DNA from: Erpetoichthys calabaricus
Taxonomy: Eukaryota; Chordata; Cladistia; Polypteriformes; Polypteridae
Assembly (NCBI RefSeq): GCF_900747795.2
Contig: NC_041401.2
Span: forward strand, 1,704,823-1,768,822
Reading direction: 5' to 3'
Length of the DNA: 64,000 nt
In this document: in pieces, positions 11,521 to 24,029 of the stretch
How the letters are laid out: the number at the start of each line of letters is the position of its first letter
Numbering within the stretch: position 1 is the first letter of the stretch
Position numbers and translations under genes: made by a program
The notes under the pieces: generated by a model
Told to the model about the DNA's origin: nothing
Database searches by the model: none
Seen by the model: the letters and a program-made list of their open reading frames with translations, nothing else

Positions 11521-11707
11521 TATGAGAAAGTCGAGGGGTGAGCACTCCCGATTTTTTTTTTTTAATTCCTCTTTAAAGCAACTCGGATACAATGCTTTAC
11601 AACATGTCTGCAACCCAAAATGTGGAATATGTTTTAAAAAAATGAATGTAAGTTTAGGCTTCCCTCCCCGCCATTTTAAGGTGCAAAAACAGACAAGGTG
11701 TTTTTAA

Positions 11708-12150
11708 CCCTTAAACCACCAGAACTGGATATAGTCGCATCCCAATGCAGTTTGCCAGCACACCAGAGTTGACCATTCCGTGCCATACATTCATTGAGCA
11801 GCAGCCTCGTGACCACTGGCGCCTTCTGTGTGCAGCCAGTTCAAGCGGCGCAGTTGGCTCTGTGATTTACTTAATTTCATCAATGATGTCAGTTGCACCT
11901 TGTACATGTAATAATTGATTGTTGCAGTGTTTTTTTTTTGTTTTTTTTTAGTTTTTACAGTTCATTGCAGTGTGTAAAATGATCCGTGTTGCAGTAATTG
12001 TGATGCATTTTACATTAAAAAAAAAAAAAATGTGTTCCATTAAAATTTCACTTTTTCTGGGTGAATTGTAACGTTTCCTTAAAAAGTGCAGCAAAAAAGT
12101 ATTTGGCGTCCAGGGGTGCATTAACCCCCAAGTATGTGGCAGGTTAAGTG
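11708..12150. mobile_element. piggyBac-type MITE flanked by TTAA
   Basis: TTAA at 11704-11707 and 12151-12154 flank a 443-base non-coding segment. Its ends are loosely inverted: CCCTTAAACCACCAGA on the left, CACTTAACCTGCCACATA read inward from the right. TTAA duplication is the signature of piggyBac elements. There is no transposase. Confidence 0.5.
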
Positions 12151-12154
12151 TTAA

Positions 12155-12689
12155 AAGTTAAAAAATATATATATATTACACTGCATATTAATATTCCATG
12201 ACTGTAAAGAAATAACTTCAACTACCAAATCATTTAAAAAGACACATCAGGGGACGTCGTCCTTGAAACTGCTGAGAAAGTGCCACGTTCTAACAGAGCT
12301 GTTAATTCAGTCAGCTCTTTGTACATCCATCACAGTCTGGTGCGAGTCAGCCACCCACGAGGACAAGAACAGACTATAAAGAACAAGCAGGTCTGCAGAA
12401 AGAAAAAAAAAAACCATTGGCAATAAATACCAGCCCCAGGGATCGCTATCTTTCTTGAGCAAGGAAAACCACGGCCGAGTCCTAGCACCCCGCATACGTT
12501 TGGTTCACAACACTCTCCTCTGGTGCGCTTTAGACATTTGGTGCCAAACAAAGAGACACAAGAGCCACTGCTTTCCATCTTTCATAAGAGTCACGAGCAG
12601 GAACTGAGCAACGGCTCCCACTTTGTCTCTTCATTGGTGCAATATAAATAAATACTTTAACTGTGCGCCGCATGCGTTATGTAAAACAT
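12155..12689. other. No gene recognised
   Basis: Minus-strand frames at 12307-12578 stay open but overlap each other, start without context and contain a poly-F run from a T tract. They may be a decayed LINE but match no motif I can name. Confidence 0.35.
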
Positions 12690-13702
12690 GGTATATGCCC
12701 AAAAGCAAGCAGACATCCCTCCAAATGATTGAGTTCTGGTGTAAAGGCCACATTCTTTATTAACAGGTGCACAAAATCCGTGTGACCCTTTCTAGTGCCG
12801 ACGGAGATTCCATGGCTGTGCTCTTGAAAGGCTCGGTGACTTTAAACATTGCACGGTCCTAAGATGCCACAAATCAGTAAGTGAAAGGTCATCTCTGCTC
12901 GATGTGCCCCAGTCAGTTGCTAAGTGTTATTATTGTGAGAGGGGAAGCATCAGGGAACAGCAGCAGCTCAGCCAAGTGGCAGACCATGAAGACTCATAAA
13001 ACAGGGCCACTAAGTGCTAAAGTGAGTAAAAATGGCCTCTGGAGGGCAATATCAGCACAAGAACTGGGCGTCAGGAGCTTCATAAAATGGGTTTCCATGT
13101 CCAAGCCCAAGATCACTATGTACAACACCAAACACTGGCTGGAGTCGTGTAAAGCATGCTGTCCGCCACTGGACTCTATAGAGCCGTGGAAACGAGTTCT
13201 CTGGAGTGATGGATCAAGCATCACCATCAGTCAGTCTGATGGACTAATCTGGATTTGGTAGATGCCAGGACACCACCACCACCACCACCTTCTGGACTGC
13301 ACACTCTATAAAGTTTGTTGGACGAGGGAAAATGGCAGGGTTGGGGCTAGGCCGCTTGGCTCCAGTGAAGCCTACTGTCCCTGGATACAAAGACATTTTA
13401 GACTTTGTGGTAACAGTTCCAGCACGACCTGTGACTCCATTCACAAAAGTCAGACTCATAAAGACATGGAGGACCTGGAGTGGCCTACACGCAGCCCTGA
13501 CTCCAGCCCTTGTTGAACACCTTTGAAATGAATTGTGTCATCTCATCCAACATTAGTACCCAACCTCACAATGGGCACAAACTCTCAAGACACTCCAAAA
13601 TCTTAACGGAAAGACAAGTAGAGGCTGTTCTTGGAATAGGATATCAAACAAGCTCATAAAGATGTGATGGTCAGGTGTTCACAAACTTTTGGCCATATAG
13701 TG
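12690..13702 (+). mobile_element. Tc1-like element relic
   Basis: The right end CACAAACTTTTGGCCATATA and the left end TATATGCCCAAAAGCAAGCA are diverged inverted repeats of a common vertebrate Tc1 family. A frame at 12881-13261 retains SSAKWQTMKTHKTGPLSAKV, FIKWVSMSKPKI and RVLWSDGSS, in the place of the WSDE motif with the catalytic D. EDLEWPTRSPDSSP near 13470 is the decayed third block. About 1 kb long, with many breaks. Confidence 0.75.
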
Positions 13703-13811
13703 AAGGGAACATAAAATATTCTTGTCCAGTGCAATATCTTCATATTTGGAGAACACAAGTTGTGTAATTTGGGCCTATCTCATGCAATATACGTTGAGAT
13801 GTGCGTTGATC

Positions 13812-13838
13812 TTATATATAAATGTCTACGTGGAAGTG

Positions 13839-13874
<36 letters not shown>

Positions 13875-14114
13875 CAGCCTGGAAGTGAGAGGTGGAGTCG
13901 GGCTAAGGGCTCCACCTCCGAGGATACGCAAGCGAGGCCGGTGCGTCAGCAAAACGAAACCTCCGAAGAAAGAGTCACTTGCTTATCCGCTATTACAAAA
14001 ACGTGATGAGCGCATCAGCAAAACGGCATCCCTTTTAGTGAGGCGACTTCTCTGACAATTTCAATAGTTTCTAGGACCACCTGTTTTTTTACAGCACGGG
14101 CTTACACAGCTAGT
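13812..14114 (+). mobile_element. Short non-autonomous Helitron-like element
   Basis: It starts in TATATATAAATGTCTACGTG, has a (TCTG)n run at 13840-13874, and ends ACAGCACGGGCTTACACAG-CTAG-T at 14114, the Helitron-type terminus with a target T. A related copy in the opposite orientation is at 16319-16808. Confidence 0.5.
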
Positions 14115-14157
14115 ATTTTATGTATGTGTGTGAGAGAATGCTACTTCTAAGTATTTA

Positions 14158-15706
14158 CAGTGGGTATAGAAAAGAATCCCCCCTTTCAAAATATTCCCAT
14201 TTTTCTTGCTTTACAGCCTTAAATGTAAACACACAAACCAATACTTTTTCCAGCTTTACTTACACAATGCAATCTCTAACATCCAAGTGAAAAATCACAG
14301 CTAAAGTTCAGAAGAATGATATAAAAAAAGCACAAATAAGAAATATTGAGATTAATAAAGGACCCCCCCAAACTCCATCAGGTGCCAGTGCCCACCATTT
14401 CCATCGCGGTTACTGGCTGTGCTCAGTTGTAATGAGTGTGATTAGTGAAGCTGTTCCTGGCTCATTCATTCCCTTGCTTGGCAGTGCCACTGACAGCACA
14501 CAACTGACTGTGGGTGGCAAGACACTTTCAGAAAATCTCAGGGAGAGAGTTGTGGACAGAAATAAGGCAGGAGATGGAGACAAAAACATCTCAAAGGCTT
14601 TATCAATCCCAAGGAGCTTAGTAAAGTTCATCATAAAGAAGTGCTTGGTACTACTAGGACCCTCCCTGGATCCTCTAAACTGGATGGAAGAGCAAGGAGG
14701 TAATTGGTAAGAGAGGATACCGAGAGGCCAATGGCCACTTTGAAGGAGTTACTGGATTTGATGGCAAAGAGTGGTCATTAATGGTGTGCAGGTGACAACA
14801 ATTTCACAAGCGCTCCACAATTGTGGCTTGTTCAGGAGGGTCGCACTTCTCAACAAAGGCCACATTAAGGCTCGTTTGAGCTTTCCCAGAATACACCTTG
14901 AAGATTCTGATGCCAAGTGGAATAAGGACTTATGGTCAGATGAGATCAAAATCAAACTATTTGGCCTCGATACCAAACGGTCCACCAATGCAGCTCACCA
15001 TTCACAACACACCATACCTACAATAAAGCATGGTGGGGGGCATCATCCTGTTGTGGGGGGCCTGGGGCTCTCGTTAGGGTAGAAGGACAAATGGATGGGG
15101 CAAAATACCGTCAAATTCTTGAGGAAAACCTGCTACCCTCTGCCAGAAAGTTGAAGATGGGGCAGAATGTTCACCTTTCAACACGACGACGACCCGAAGC
15201 ACAAAGCAAAATGGACCACACAGGGGCTGAAGGAGAAAGAAGTGAATGTCCTGGTGTGGTCAGTCAGAGACCAGACCTAAGTCACAGTGAATATCTGTGG
15301 AAAGATCTGAAGATAGCAGACCACCAACGCTCACCATCCAATTTGAGCGAACTTGAACAGTTCGACTGTAAAGAAGAGTGGGGGGCAAATATTGAGTGGG
15401 CTCAATCTAGGTGTGCAAAGCTGAAAGAGAAGAATCAACAGACTCAGGGCTGTCATTAAAGCAAAAGGGGGTCAACAAAATGACATTGACATGGGGGGGG
15501 GGCAATTATTTATAAATCTCAGGATTTCTTGTTTTTGATTTTTTATAATTTTTCTGAACTGTAGCTGTGATTTCTTTCACTTAGATGTTAGAGATTGCAT
15601 TGTAAGTAAAGCTGGAAAAATATTGGTTTGTGTATTTACACTTAAGGCCGTAAAACAAAAAAAATGGGAATATTTCAAAGGAGGGGATTCTTTTCTATGC
15701 CCACTG
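14158..15706 (+). mobile_element. Tc1-like element, degenerate
   Basis: The ends CAGTGGGTATAGAAAAGAAT and the reverse complement of TTCTTTTCTATGCCCACTG are inverted repeats; TA is intact at 14156-14157 but mutated on the right. Transposase pieces on the + strand are an HTH at 14432-14640 (LSENLRERVVDRNKAGDG), DLWSDEIKIKLFGLDTKR near 14920-14975 (first D) and a tail with LSELEQFDCKEEW. The second D region near 15170 is in another frame. It is older than the element at 2032-3683 judging by its breaks. Confidence 0.9.
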
Positions 15707-15799
15707 TGTATATTGTAGATGTGAAATGAAAGCCTGAGAGAACTGGAGACAAACACGGGTTTGAAGGGAGGGAGCCAACAAGAGACCACCGAAGTCAGA

Positions 15800-16271
15800 G
15801 CATAGGGCCTCAAACTCCAACCAATTTCACTCAAAGCAGTTGCTTAATTAGGCGCCGATTCTTGTTGTTAATTAAACTCGTTCTTTAATTCCATGGCTTG
15901 TTGTTGCTGCTTTCATTGTGCAATAGCAGACATTTCTGAAATTGTTGATTTTCTCTTTTCTAAGAGCAGCTCTGTCAAAATGTTTTGTGGACCTGAGCAG
16001 ATCAGCATTCCCGAGACCTTCACCTTTCTTTATTTTCAGATATTGTATGATGAGCACCAGTTGTTTTGGCTCATTTTGTATCTCATTATCATTTGGCTGC
16101 TAATTAAGGAAAAAGAAACAACTAAGGGGTCTGAGTCTTCAAGAGCGAGTCAAATGAAATGAATTCAAAAGAACTTAATTAGGAGCAAAAACAAGTCACT
16201 AATTAAGAAGAGGGTTAGAATGAAAACCTGCAGCTACTGGGGCCCTCCAGAACTGGAGCTGGGGACCCCTG
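15800..16271. mobile_element. MITE with diverged inverted ends
   Basis: The right end reads, on the minus strand, CAGGGGTCCCCAGCTCCAGT then CTGCAGGTTTTCATTCTAAC, and the left end reads GGGCCTCAAACTCCAACC followed by TTAATTA-rich spacers. The same end type occurs at 27243-27390 and, as a sister family, at 50038-50845. No coding capacity. hAT-type ends are likely but unproven. Confidence 0.55.
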
Positions 16272-16318
16272 GGCTTGACCACAAAGAGCTTTAAAAACTA
16301 AAAGGAGAAGTTTATATT

Positions 16319-16808
16319 GAACTAGCTGTGTAAGCCCATGGTGTAAAAAGCCTGGGGTCCTAGAAACTATTGAAATCGTCAGAAACAAAAATTGAAATGT
16401 AGAGATGTCAGGTAATTGAAAGGAACGACTCTGGGCGTCTCTCTCCTAGGAGGATTCATTTTGCCGATGTGCTCGCCTCGCTTGTACATTAGCAGAGGGA
16501 GGAAATGTAAAAGATACCTTTTTACCGATGTGCTCCTCTCACAGGCAGTTTTACGTTGGCAACAGAGTCGCTTTCTTCTTCCAACTCGTTAACTTGGGCC
16601 ATCTTGCCGGCTCTCTGAGCTTCATGCTGAAGTAGCCTCACACTTCCGGGCCAGACAGACACACACACACACACACACACACATACATTTCCATGTGTAG
16701 ACGTTTAATTTTCTGTTTCCTCCAAGGTGGAGCCCTTACCCCAAATCTACCTCTCACTTCCGGGCCGGACAGACACACACACTTCCACGAGTAGACATTT
16801 ATATATAC
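16319..16808 (-). mobile_element. Short non-autonomous Helitron-like element with (AC)n
   Basis: This is the reverse-oriented relative of 13812-14114: ACTAGCTGTGTAAGCCCATG at the left border and CACTTCCACGAGTAGACATT near the right. A (CA)n microsatellite lies at about 16655-16684, and a second partial terminus (CATGTGTAGACGTTTAATTT) suggests an internal duplication. Confidence 0.45.
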
Positions 16809-16819
16809 AGAAGGGAGCA

Positions 16820-18410
16820 GATAGCCAATGTAATTTTAGAAGCATATGAGTGATGCGCTCCCAGGGTTATAAGTGGGTAACCACTCTTGCTGCTGAATTC
16901 TGTATGTATTGTAATTTGTTTAGACTCCGAGCAGGGATACCAAAGAGCACTGCACTGCAATAGTCAAGTCGCGAGGTGACAAAAGCAGGAACTAGCATCT
17001 CAGTCACACTATCAGAGAGCAATGGGCGCAGCCCTTGAAATTTGCGTAAGGTGGAAAATGGCAACCTTGGTAAGATTATTAACATGAGGATCAAAGGAGA
17101 GTGTAAGATCAAGAACAGCAGCAACCTGCGCAGACAAGGATGTGATAAAGCCCAGGATTTTTACTGAGGAACTGTCTATTTAAAGTTCTTTAATGTGCCT
17201 GGAGATACAAAGATTAATGCCTCAGCTTTATCGCTTTTCAGTCTGAGAAAGTTTTCAGACAACCAGGAGTTTGATGTCAGCCAGACAGGCAACCAGTGCA
17301 GGAGGAGGTCATGTTTGTGTAAGCTGTGTGTAAATACATCTGTGTGTCGACAGCATAACAATGAACCGTGCCATCCAATAATACAGGGCGAGTCAAAAAT
17401 ATGTTAACATTTGAATGGCAGAAACAAAACATACTTCACCATCATGTTCACACATGGACCATCATAACTGCCCACAAAAATTGTATACAGGTATACACAT
17501 AGCAGTACCATTAGTGTACTCATCCTGTAAATGACAAAAAGCAGAGGGACATGAACTGGACATCCTGGAACAAGACAGACGGGTCAGACCTGAACCTGCC
17601 GACGTTCCTTAAGGTACGATTTAAGGCATGCAAGAGCTTCTCCAGCAATACTGAATTCCTTCTTCTTCTTCTTTTGGCTGCTCCCATTAGGGGTCACCAC
17701 AGTGGCTCATCTTGTTCCATCTCTTCCTGTACCTCATCATCTTGCTCTGTCACACTCATCACCTGCATGTCCTCTCTCACTACATCCATAAACCTTCTTT
17801 CAGGCCTTCCGCTTCTCCTGTTATTTGGCAGCTCTATCCTTAGCACCCTTCTCTCTCCTCTGCACAAGTCCAAACCAATGCCATCTCGCCTCTCCAAACA
17901 CCCACCAAGAGCTGATCCCTCCAACGTCCTCATTTCTAATCCTGTCCATCCTCGTCACACCCAGTGCAAATCTTAGCATCTTTAACTCTGCCACCTCGAG
18001 CTCTGTGCCACCGTCACCCGCCCATATAACACAGCAGGTCTCGCTACCATCCTGTAGACCTTCCCTTTCACACTTGCTGATACCTGTCTGGCACAAATCA
18101 CTCCTGACACTCTTCTCCACGCACTCCACCCTGCCTGCACTCTCTGTTACTCTGTAATGTTGCTCAAGTATTTACTCATTCACAAGTCTAATCAAAAGAA
18201 TGTGACAATGGACCATACCAAAAGCAGCTGTGAGGTCTAAAAAGATTACTAGTGTTAAAAGCCCAAGATCTGCTGCGATTAGCTGATCATTAGTCACCCG
18301 GACAAAAGCCGTCTCTGTACGCCGATTGGCCCTAAAACTGATCGCCGTGTTATGGCAAATCACAAACTGTTCCTGGTATGGTGGCTTCTGTTTATTGCGG
18401 AGAACCACAT
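16820..18410 (-). mobile_element. L2-like LINE remnant interrupted by an RTE LINE
   Basis: On the minus strand 18410-18172 encodes FRANRRTETAFVRVTND then LLTLVIFLDLTAAFGMVHC, the N-terminal part of an L2 reverse transcriptase. 17380-16867 encodes the next part, with a decayed YADD box (HCYAVDTQMYLH), SWLSENFLRLKSDKAEAL and SRLDYCSAVLFGIP. The order fits one copy. Between them lie an RTE fragment and an unassigned 270-base piece (17385-17650) starting ACAGGGCGAGTCAAAAATAT, perhaps a DNA-transposon end. Confidence 0.65.
17655..18165 (-). mobile_element. RTE-clade LINE fragment (3' end)
   Basis: Minus-strand translation gives ELEVAELKMLRFALGVTRMD, RIRNEDVGG and [19 protein letters not shown], the conserved C-terminal end of this RTE family, closing with the GGGTCACCACAGTGGCTCAT region and CTT repeats. 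It is 5'-truncated and sits within an L2-like remnant. Confidence 0.85.
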
Positions 18411-18858
18411 TCCATGTATTTCAGATGCACTTTAATGCAGGGCAGGTTTCATCCGACAGGATCAGACAGAGTGGTTAAAGCAGGAGAACGTCAGGAGAGC
18501 ACATCACAAATGTAACCGACAAGTGTGATCCGCCAGACTCTGACACACTGACTCCAAGTGTACACGTTACTGCAGAGGAGCAACTGCATCATCCTGTTGA
18601 TGCTTATTTTTAAAGTCAACCACAGAACGATGAGTAATTCTGAACCAACGCCTGACGGTATGTTCAGACACAACAAGCTGGACCTGCCACTTACAGCTCT
18701 GTTACCGACTGCAGCAGTTCTCCAGAAGCCAAGCCAGAAGATCTTACGTGTTTTTAGGAGGTTGTTGGTTATGATTTAAATATTATTTAGATTTCTCTTT
18801 CAAGCTTCTGTAAAGTTCTAATTTCCCACTGGGGACAAATAAAGTCCATCTATCTACT
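18411..18858 (+). repeat. Probable Rex1-type LINE 3' end
   Basis: It terminates TTTCCCACTGGGGACAAATA followed by AAGTCCATCTATCTAC, the typical Rex1/Babar 3' end, also seen reversed at 37540-37455. The upstream part has no clear coding match. Confidence 0.45.
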
Positions 18859-19857
18859 TTTGCAAGCACCTGATATCAGTGGTGGACACCGGTACAAAAT
18901 TAACAAAAACACATTGAGACAACGGAAGCAGCCCGAGAGATCTCAATGCACACCAACAAGACGCTGGCGGCTGCTCTACTTCAGATTGGTTTCAGGTCAG
19001 ACATTTGTGAACTCGTCAGTTCATGACAGCAAGGAAGAGAAATGCAAAATTAAACTTCACAGCTGCTGCGTTGAGTGCAGTTACCACCGTCACATCTACA
19101 GCCCTGGAAGTTTGGTCAAACTCCATATATGCAGTGATTGCACTGGGATTTGAAACCAGAGTTCCAGACTCGCAAGGGAGAAGGGCCGACTACTGTACCA
19201 CCAGGCTCTTCCAGTAACCTCCATTTACAACAATCCTTCTCCCCTGCTTGACACTTGAGGCACAACAAATCAGCAAAATAAAAAGATTAACTCAGCGGGC
19301 AAGTGAAAGACACCACAGCGGCACAAGCTCTACAGTCCTGGGATCAAACCCCAGCCTAGGAAGGGTTGGTGTGGAGTCTGCACCTTCTCTCCTCATCCAT
19401 ACTGACCTGTCCCTGGGAAGTCCAGGTTAATTTTCACATCTCTTAGACACTGGTCCAGGATTCACTGACAACTGCAAACTCAGACTGGTGCAGTAGAAGT
19501 AAATGTGGGAAATGCACATGGCCAAGCACCCTGCCCATTGACCAGATTTCTGTTGTGGCCACAATTGGCTCCTTGGAGGCTTAACTGGTTTAAAACTGGT
19601 CTGCTCTATGTCCAAGCTGCATTGCTGGTAGCATTTGAATCAACAGATCACCAAATTAGAAAACCCAAAAGCCTTCACTGAGGAATGGCCAGCAGGGGGT
19701 GTCCGATTTGGTCTGGTCTGTTCTGGCTGACCGTGGGCCGGAGGTTTATATTCTCCATTGACTCTGCTGACCAAGCTTGTGTTTTCGTTTTCTTCTCCTT
19801 CAAAGTTCAATTAGCGGACAGAGATTGCTGGGCTCCATCTATGGTGGGTTCAGAAGG
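18859..19857. other. Unassigned, with a degenerate SINE at about 19305-19445
   Basis: Near 19340 GGGATCAAACCCCAGCCTAG and GTGTGGAGTCTGCACCTTCT align with the B box and body of the tRNA-derived SINE at 30412-30761, plus orientation, heavily diverged. No exon or other repeat was recognised in the rest. Confidence 0.4.
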
Positions 19858-20614
19858 TGCTCAGGCCCCTTGAGTTTTCTGCATATTTTCTGGTGTTGAA
19901 CATTTCATTTGAAATTGACAATATTTGTTATTTTTGCCTATCAATCTGCACTCAAGAACCCAGAAGGGCAAAGGTGAAAACATTTTGCACAAAGTTTTGT
20001 AAATGTATTACATATCAAAAACAGAAATCTCTCATGCATGAAAGGAGTGCCAGAGCAGAGTCTGAATACAAATTGTGGTCAGCTGCATCCCGTTTGCTTT
20101 CATTCTCTTTCAGATGTTTCTAGAACTTGATTGCAGTCCACCTGTGGCAAACTGAATTGACTGGACATAACTTAGAAAGACACACACGTACCCGTACTGC
20201 ATGTCTGGACAAAAACCAAGCCATGAAGCCTCAGAACTGTCAGTAGATGATCAAACTGTGGCGAAACATAGATGAAGCCAAGTGGATCAAACTATTTCTA
20301 AACCTTTGTGTGGTCCCACAGTGGCCTCAAGAATTGTAAAATGAAATTAATTTGAAACCACCAGGACTCTTGCTAGAGTTTGCCATGGAGCCAAACTGAG
20401 CAACTGGACAGGAAGGGCCTTGATCAGGGAGGCAAGTAAGAAATGACCATTAGGTTCTTCCATCCCAGTAGAAGATCTATGAAGCTCGGTTAGAACCAGT
20501 CAGAAGGACAAACACCTCAGTGGCACTCCATCAATCAGGTGTTTCTGTTAGAGTGGTTAAGTGTAGAAGGCATGAGACAGCCGGCTTGGAATGTGCAAAC
20601 AGCATTTAAAGGAT

Positions 20615-22731
20615 AAATGGGATTAGACAGGAGTCCCTATGGACTGTGATGTTTGCGGATGACATTGTGATCTGTAGCGAGAGAAGGGAGCAAGTTGAGG
20701 AAACCCTGGAGAGGTGGAGAGGAATGAAAGTTAGTAGAACCACCATGTTTGTGAATGAGAGGGAGGTCAGTGGAATGGTAAGGATGCAGGGAGTAGAACT
20801 GGCGAAGGTGGATGAGTTTAAATACTTGGGATCAACAGTAAGGAGTAACTGAGAGTGTGGAAGAGAAGTGAAGAAGAGAGTGCAGGCAGGGTGAAATGGG
20901 TGGAGAAGAGTGTCAGGAGTTATTTGTAACAACAAGAGTGACAGGGAAGGTCTACAAGATGGAAGTGAGACCAGTTATGTTATATGGGTTGGAGACGGTG
21001 GCACAGGAGACAGAGCTGGAGGCAGCAGAGTTAAAGATGCTAAGATTTGCATTGGGTGTGACGAGGATGGACAGGATTAGAAATGAGGACATTAGAGGGT
21101 CCGCTCAGGTTAGACGGTTGGGAGACAAAGTCAGAGGCGCGAGATTGTGTTGGTTTGGACATGTGCAGAGGAGAGATGAGGGGTATATTGGGAGAAGGAT
21201 GCCAAGGATAGAGCTGCCAGGTAAGAGGAGAAGAGGAAGGCCTAAGAGGAGGTTTATGGATGTGGGGAGAGAGGACATGCAGGTGGATCTGCTGTGGTGA
21301 CCTGTGGTGTTGTGGGTCCACAGCTCTCTTAGCATAAGCCACCTTTAAATAAATAATCACGCGCTCGCGGCGTAGCGAAGGGGCATGGTAGTTTGGCTGA
21401 AGCAGTTCCCGGGTGGGTTCGTGCTGCGGACGTTTCTCACCTAAGTGCACAGGTGAGGGACGGTCCGCAGCGTAATTGTTCCCGGGAGCTGTTGATTGCC
21501 ACAGCTGCCACGTCCATTATAAAGAGAAGCCCGAGACAGTTAGGGGTAGAAGAAGAAGGAGAAAGAAGAGAACAGAGGTTGTGAAGGAAAAAGCAGGAAG
21601 CATTGAGGAGAGAGAAAGTCGGTGCGGGAGAACAAGTGAGCGAGAGTGGGCTCGCGGCAGCTGAGCAGACAGCCTGGGTGTTTGGCCGACACCCAGGGGA
21701 GTAGTAGATGTGGTCGCTACTGTAGAAATTACTTTGAAGAGCAGGACTGACCGGAAGGTGGGAGACTCTCCACGTGAGGCCGTGGGAGTCGGGACTTGGT
21801 GTCCCCAGCGTGAGAGCCTTGGTCGTTAGGGAGTCCCAAGTCACTGTCAGGAGGAGCAGACCGGAGCCAAGGATCGGTAAGGCGACTGACAGTAGTAGCA
21901 GGCATTGAGAAGGTCAGCTGCAGAGAGAGCATTTCACCTGCTGCAGGGCCCAAATGGGAGAAGCGGGTGAGACGCTAGTGTAGAAGCAGCACCGGGCTGG
22001 TCATTGTTTTAAAGGACTGCTTCCAGCAATGTTTTAACCTCGTTTAACCCCTACTCTCTCTTCTGTTTCCTTTTCCGGTTTCTTGGTGGTGGCGCACCGT
22101 GATGTTCCAACATGGATGGATTAAAAGCCAGAAGTCTGCATGACCATCATCATCAAGTCCTTCCGTGAGAACCCTAAATACAAAGAGGACTATTTCATTT
22201 ATGTGACGTAGAATGCCCAGAGGGGACTGGGTGGTCTCGTGGCCACCTACAGATTTTTTTTTTACTCCAGCCGTCAGGAGTTTTTTTTTTTTTTTTTCTG
22301 TCCTCCATGGCGTATTCTATGTTAACTAATGTCTTATTTTAATTTCTTATTTTGTCTTTTACTTTTCTTTTCTTCATTATGTAAAGCACTTTGATCTACT
22401 TTTTTGTATGAAAATGTGCTATATAAATAAATGTTTTTAAAGGATTGTTTTTCTGTTGTTTTTAAACTTCCACATTTCTTTTACAGATTATCTATTGGAA
22501 CTTTGAATCACTGCACTATTTGAACACTCTTTTGATTTTATTGATTTTAATAAAAGCACTTTTGCACATTTTCATCATCCCCTTGCTGTGTTGTTGCCTC
22601 ACTGTCTAGCTCATCGGTACCATTACCGACGGTGTTGGGTTCAAGGGCTCCCAAACAGCGGATGGTAGCATGGAGCAGAACCCGCATCGTCACATGACCC
22701 CTAACAGGAGCAGCCGAAAGCAGCAGCATTT
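20615..22731 (+). mobile_element. RTE-clade LINE, 5'-truncated, itself interrupted by an LTR element
   Basis: The frame at 20646-21300 encodes the polymerase C-terminal end: MFADDIVICSERREQVEETL (catalytic FADD box), [55 protein letters not shown] and [15 protein letters not shown]. The remaining tail, CCCCTAACAGGAGCAGCCGA, is at 22697-22731, after the LTR insertion. It begins near the polymerase YADD-type box, so most of the protein is missing. Confidence 0.85.
21303..22694 (+). mobile_element. Solo LTR-like element (LTR retrotransposon fossil), 1.39 kb
   Basis: The segment starts TGTGGTGTTGTGGG and ends CGCATCGTCACA (TG...CA), flanked by a 5-base duplication TGACC at 21298-21302 and 22695-22699. 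AATAAA signals lie near 22424 and 22549. No internal coding region is present, so it looks like a solo LTR; the retrotransposon family was not determined. A related, partial copy is at about 36890-37453 in reverse. It is younger than the RTE that hosts it. Confidence 0.6.
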
Positions 22732-23413
22732 AAAGGACAAATACTAAACTCTTTGAGCAGAACTCCCAACACTCTGTCTGGTATAAAGACCAGACACTGC
22801 TCATCACCTGTCTCATACCATCTCCACAGTCAAACATGGAGCAACATTGTGCTATGCTACGTGGACAGGCTGACTGGTCAGACCTGAAGGAAGGATGAAT
22901 GCAGCCAAGCAGTTCAATGACATGAAGCACACCATTAAGACAATGTTGGAGTGGCTTTGGCAAGTCTGCAAGAGTCCTCATGTGGCTTGGCCAAAGTCCA
23001 GACTTAAACCCCACAGAATTTGTGTGAAGAGACCCTGAAGATGGGCATTTACAGACGCTTCCCATCCAATCTAACAGAGCCTGAGAGGATCTGCCAGGAA
23101 GAACAGGATCAAGTGCCCAAATCCAGGTGTGCAAAGCTTGTAGAGACTCGCCAAGAAGAATCAAAGCTGGCATTGCTGCTGAAGGAGAATCTACAGAGTA
23201 CTGAATGAAGGGTCTGGATATCTCTAGGACAGAGGTTTCAGTTTTTGATTTGTAATAAACTGGCAGACCTTTCTGCAAACATGTCTTCACTTTGTCACCA
23301 TGGATTAGTGATTGTAGATTGATGGGAGAAATTTGTTATTTTTTGCTATTTCAAATTATAACTACATCACAATAAAGTCTGCAGAAAGTGAAGGGGTCTG
23401 TACACCTTCTGAG

Positions 23414-24028
23414 TTGACTGCAAGTTAATCAGCTTCAAAGTGCTATATTTTCCTATCTGTGCAAAAACATTCTGCGTCCATACATGTACTCATTACGTAC
23501 TTGGTCATTTGTAAAGTTTGTACTGGCATTTATCTACGAGTCCACTGCAATTCCCTAAGCCTGCACCCACTGAAGGGCACTAAACAAAAATAAACTGAAC
23601 TGATGGATGGACAAAAGTCTCCAATGTCATAAGTCCAATAGCATAAAAACACACACCTAAATACCTCTGTTAGCGGATGATCTTGGGTATCATCAAGCAC
23701 CAAAATACCACCATGAGGACATCCACTCATCCATCCATTTTTAAAACACTCCCAATACGGCCTTCAAGGGAGCCAAATTAAAGTCACCAAATTACATTTG
23801 CACTGTACAAGGAAAACCTGCAGGCCGCATTAAAGATAGCAAATCTCCAATTCAAAGAGCATGCATCAAAAACTTGACCACAGGGCCCTCTTCTTGGACT
23901 CCTGACATAGCATTTCCATTTCAAACTTAGTTACCCACTTCATGGTCGTGGGGTGCCAAAGCAGATCTCAAAAGTCATTACTGCAAGGTGGGTAAGCACA
24001 GCAGTTCTGAAAGGGGGAGCACACATAT
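23414..24028. other. No feature recognised
   Basis: Neither exon-like sequence nor a known repeat was found; short runs such as TGATGGATGGAC near 23600 could be SINE tail debris. Confidence 0.35.
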
Positions 24029-24029
24029 T

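Larger units (their letters stand above)
19858..23413 (+). mobile_element. Old Tc1-like element split by an RTE LINE insertion
   Basis: The left part (19858-20614) carries the 5' non-coding and HTH region in Tc1 order (TTGACTGGACATAA, CATGTCTGGACAAAAACCAA, ACCACCAGGACTCTTGCTAG). The right part (22732-23413) carries the C-terminal half (WLWPKSRLKP region, KMGIYRRFPSNLTEPERI, SRCAKLVE) and the end GTGAAGGGGTCTGTACACCT. The bases CAGCATTTAAAGGAYAAAT occur at both breakpoints (about 20601-20618 and 22725-22743), a target duplication made by the intervening LINE. Many substitutions, so old. Confidence 0.75.

Noticed and set aside
12307-12578. Overlapping minus-strand frames containing poly-F
   Set aside because: The poly-F derives from a T tract and the two frames overlap; no family motif.
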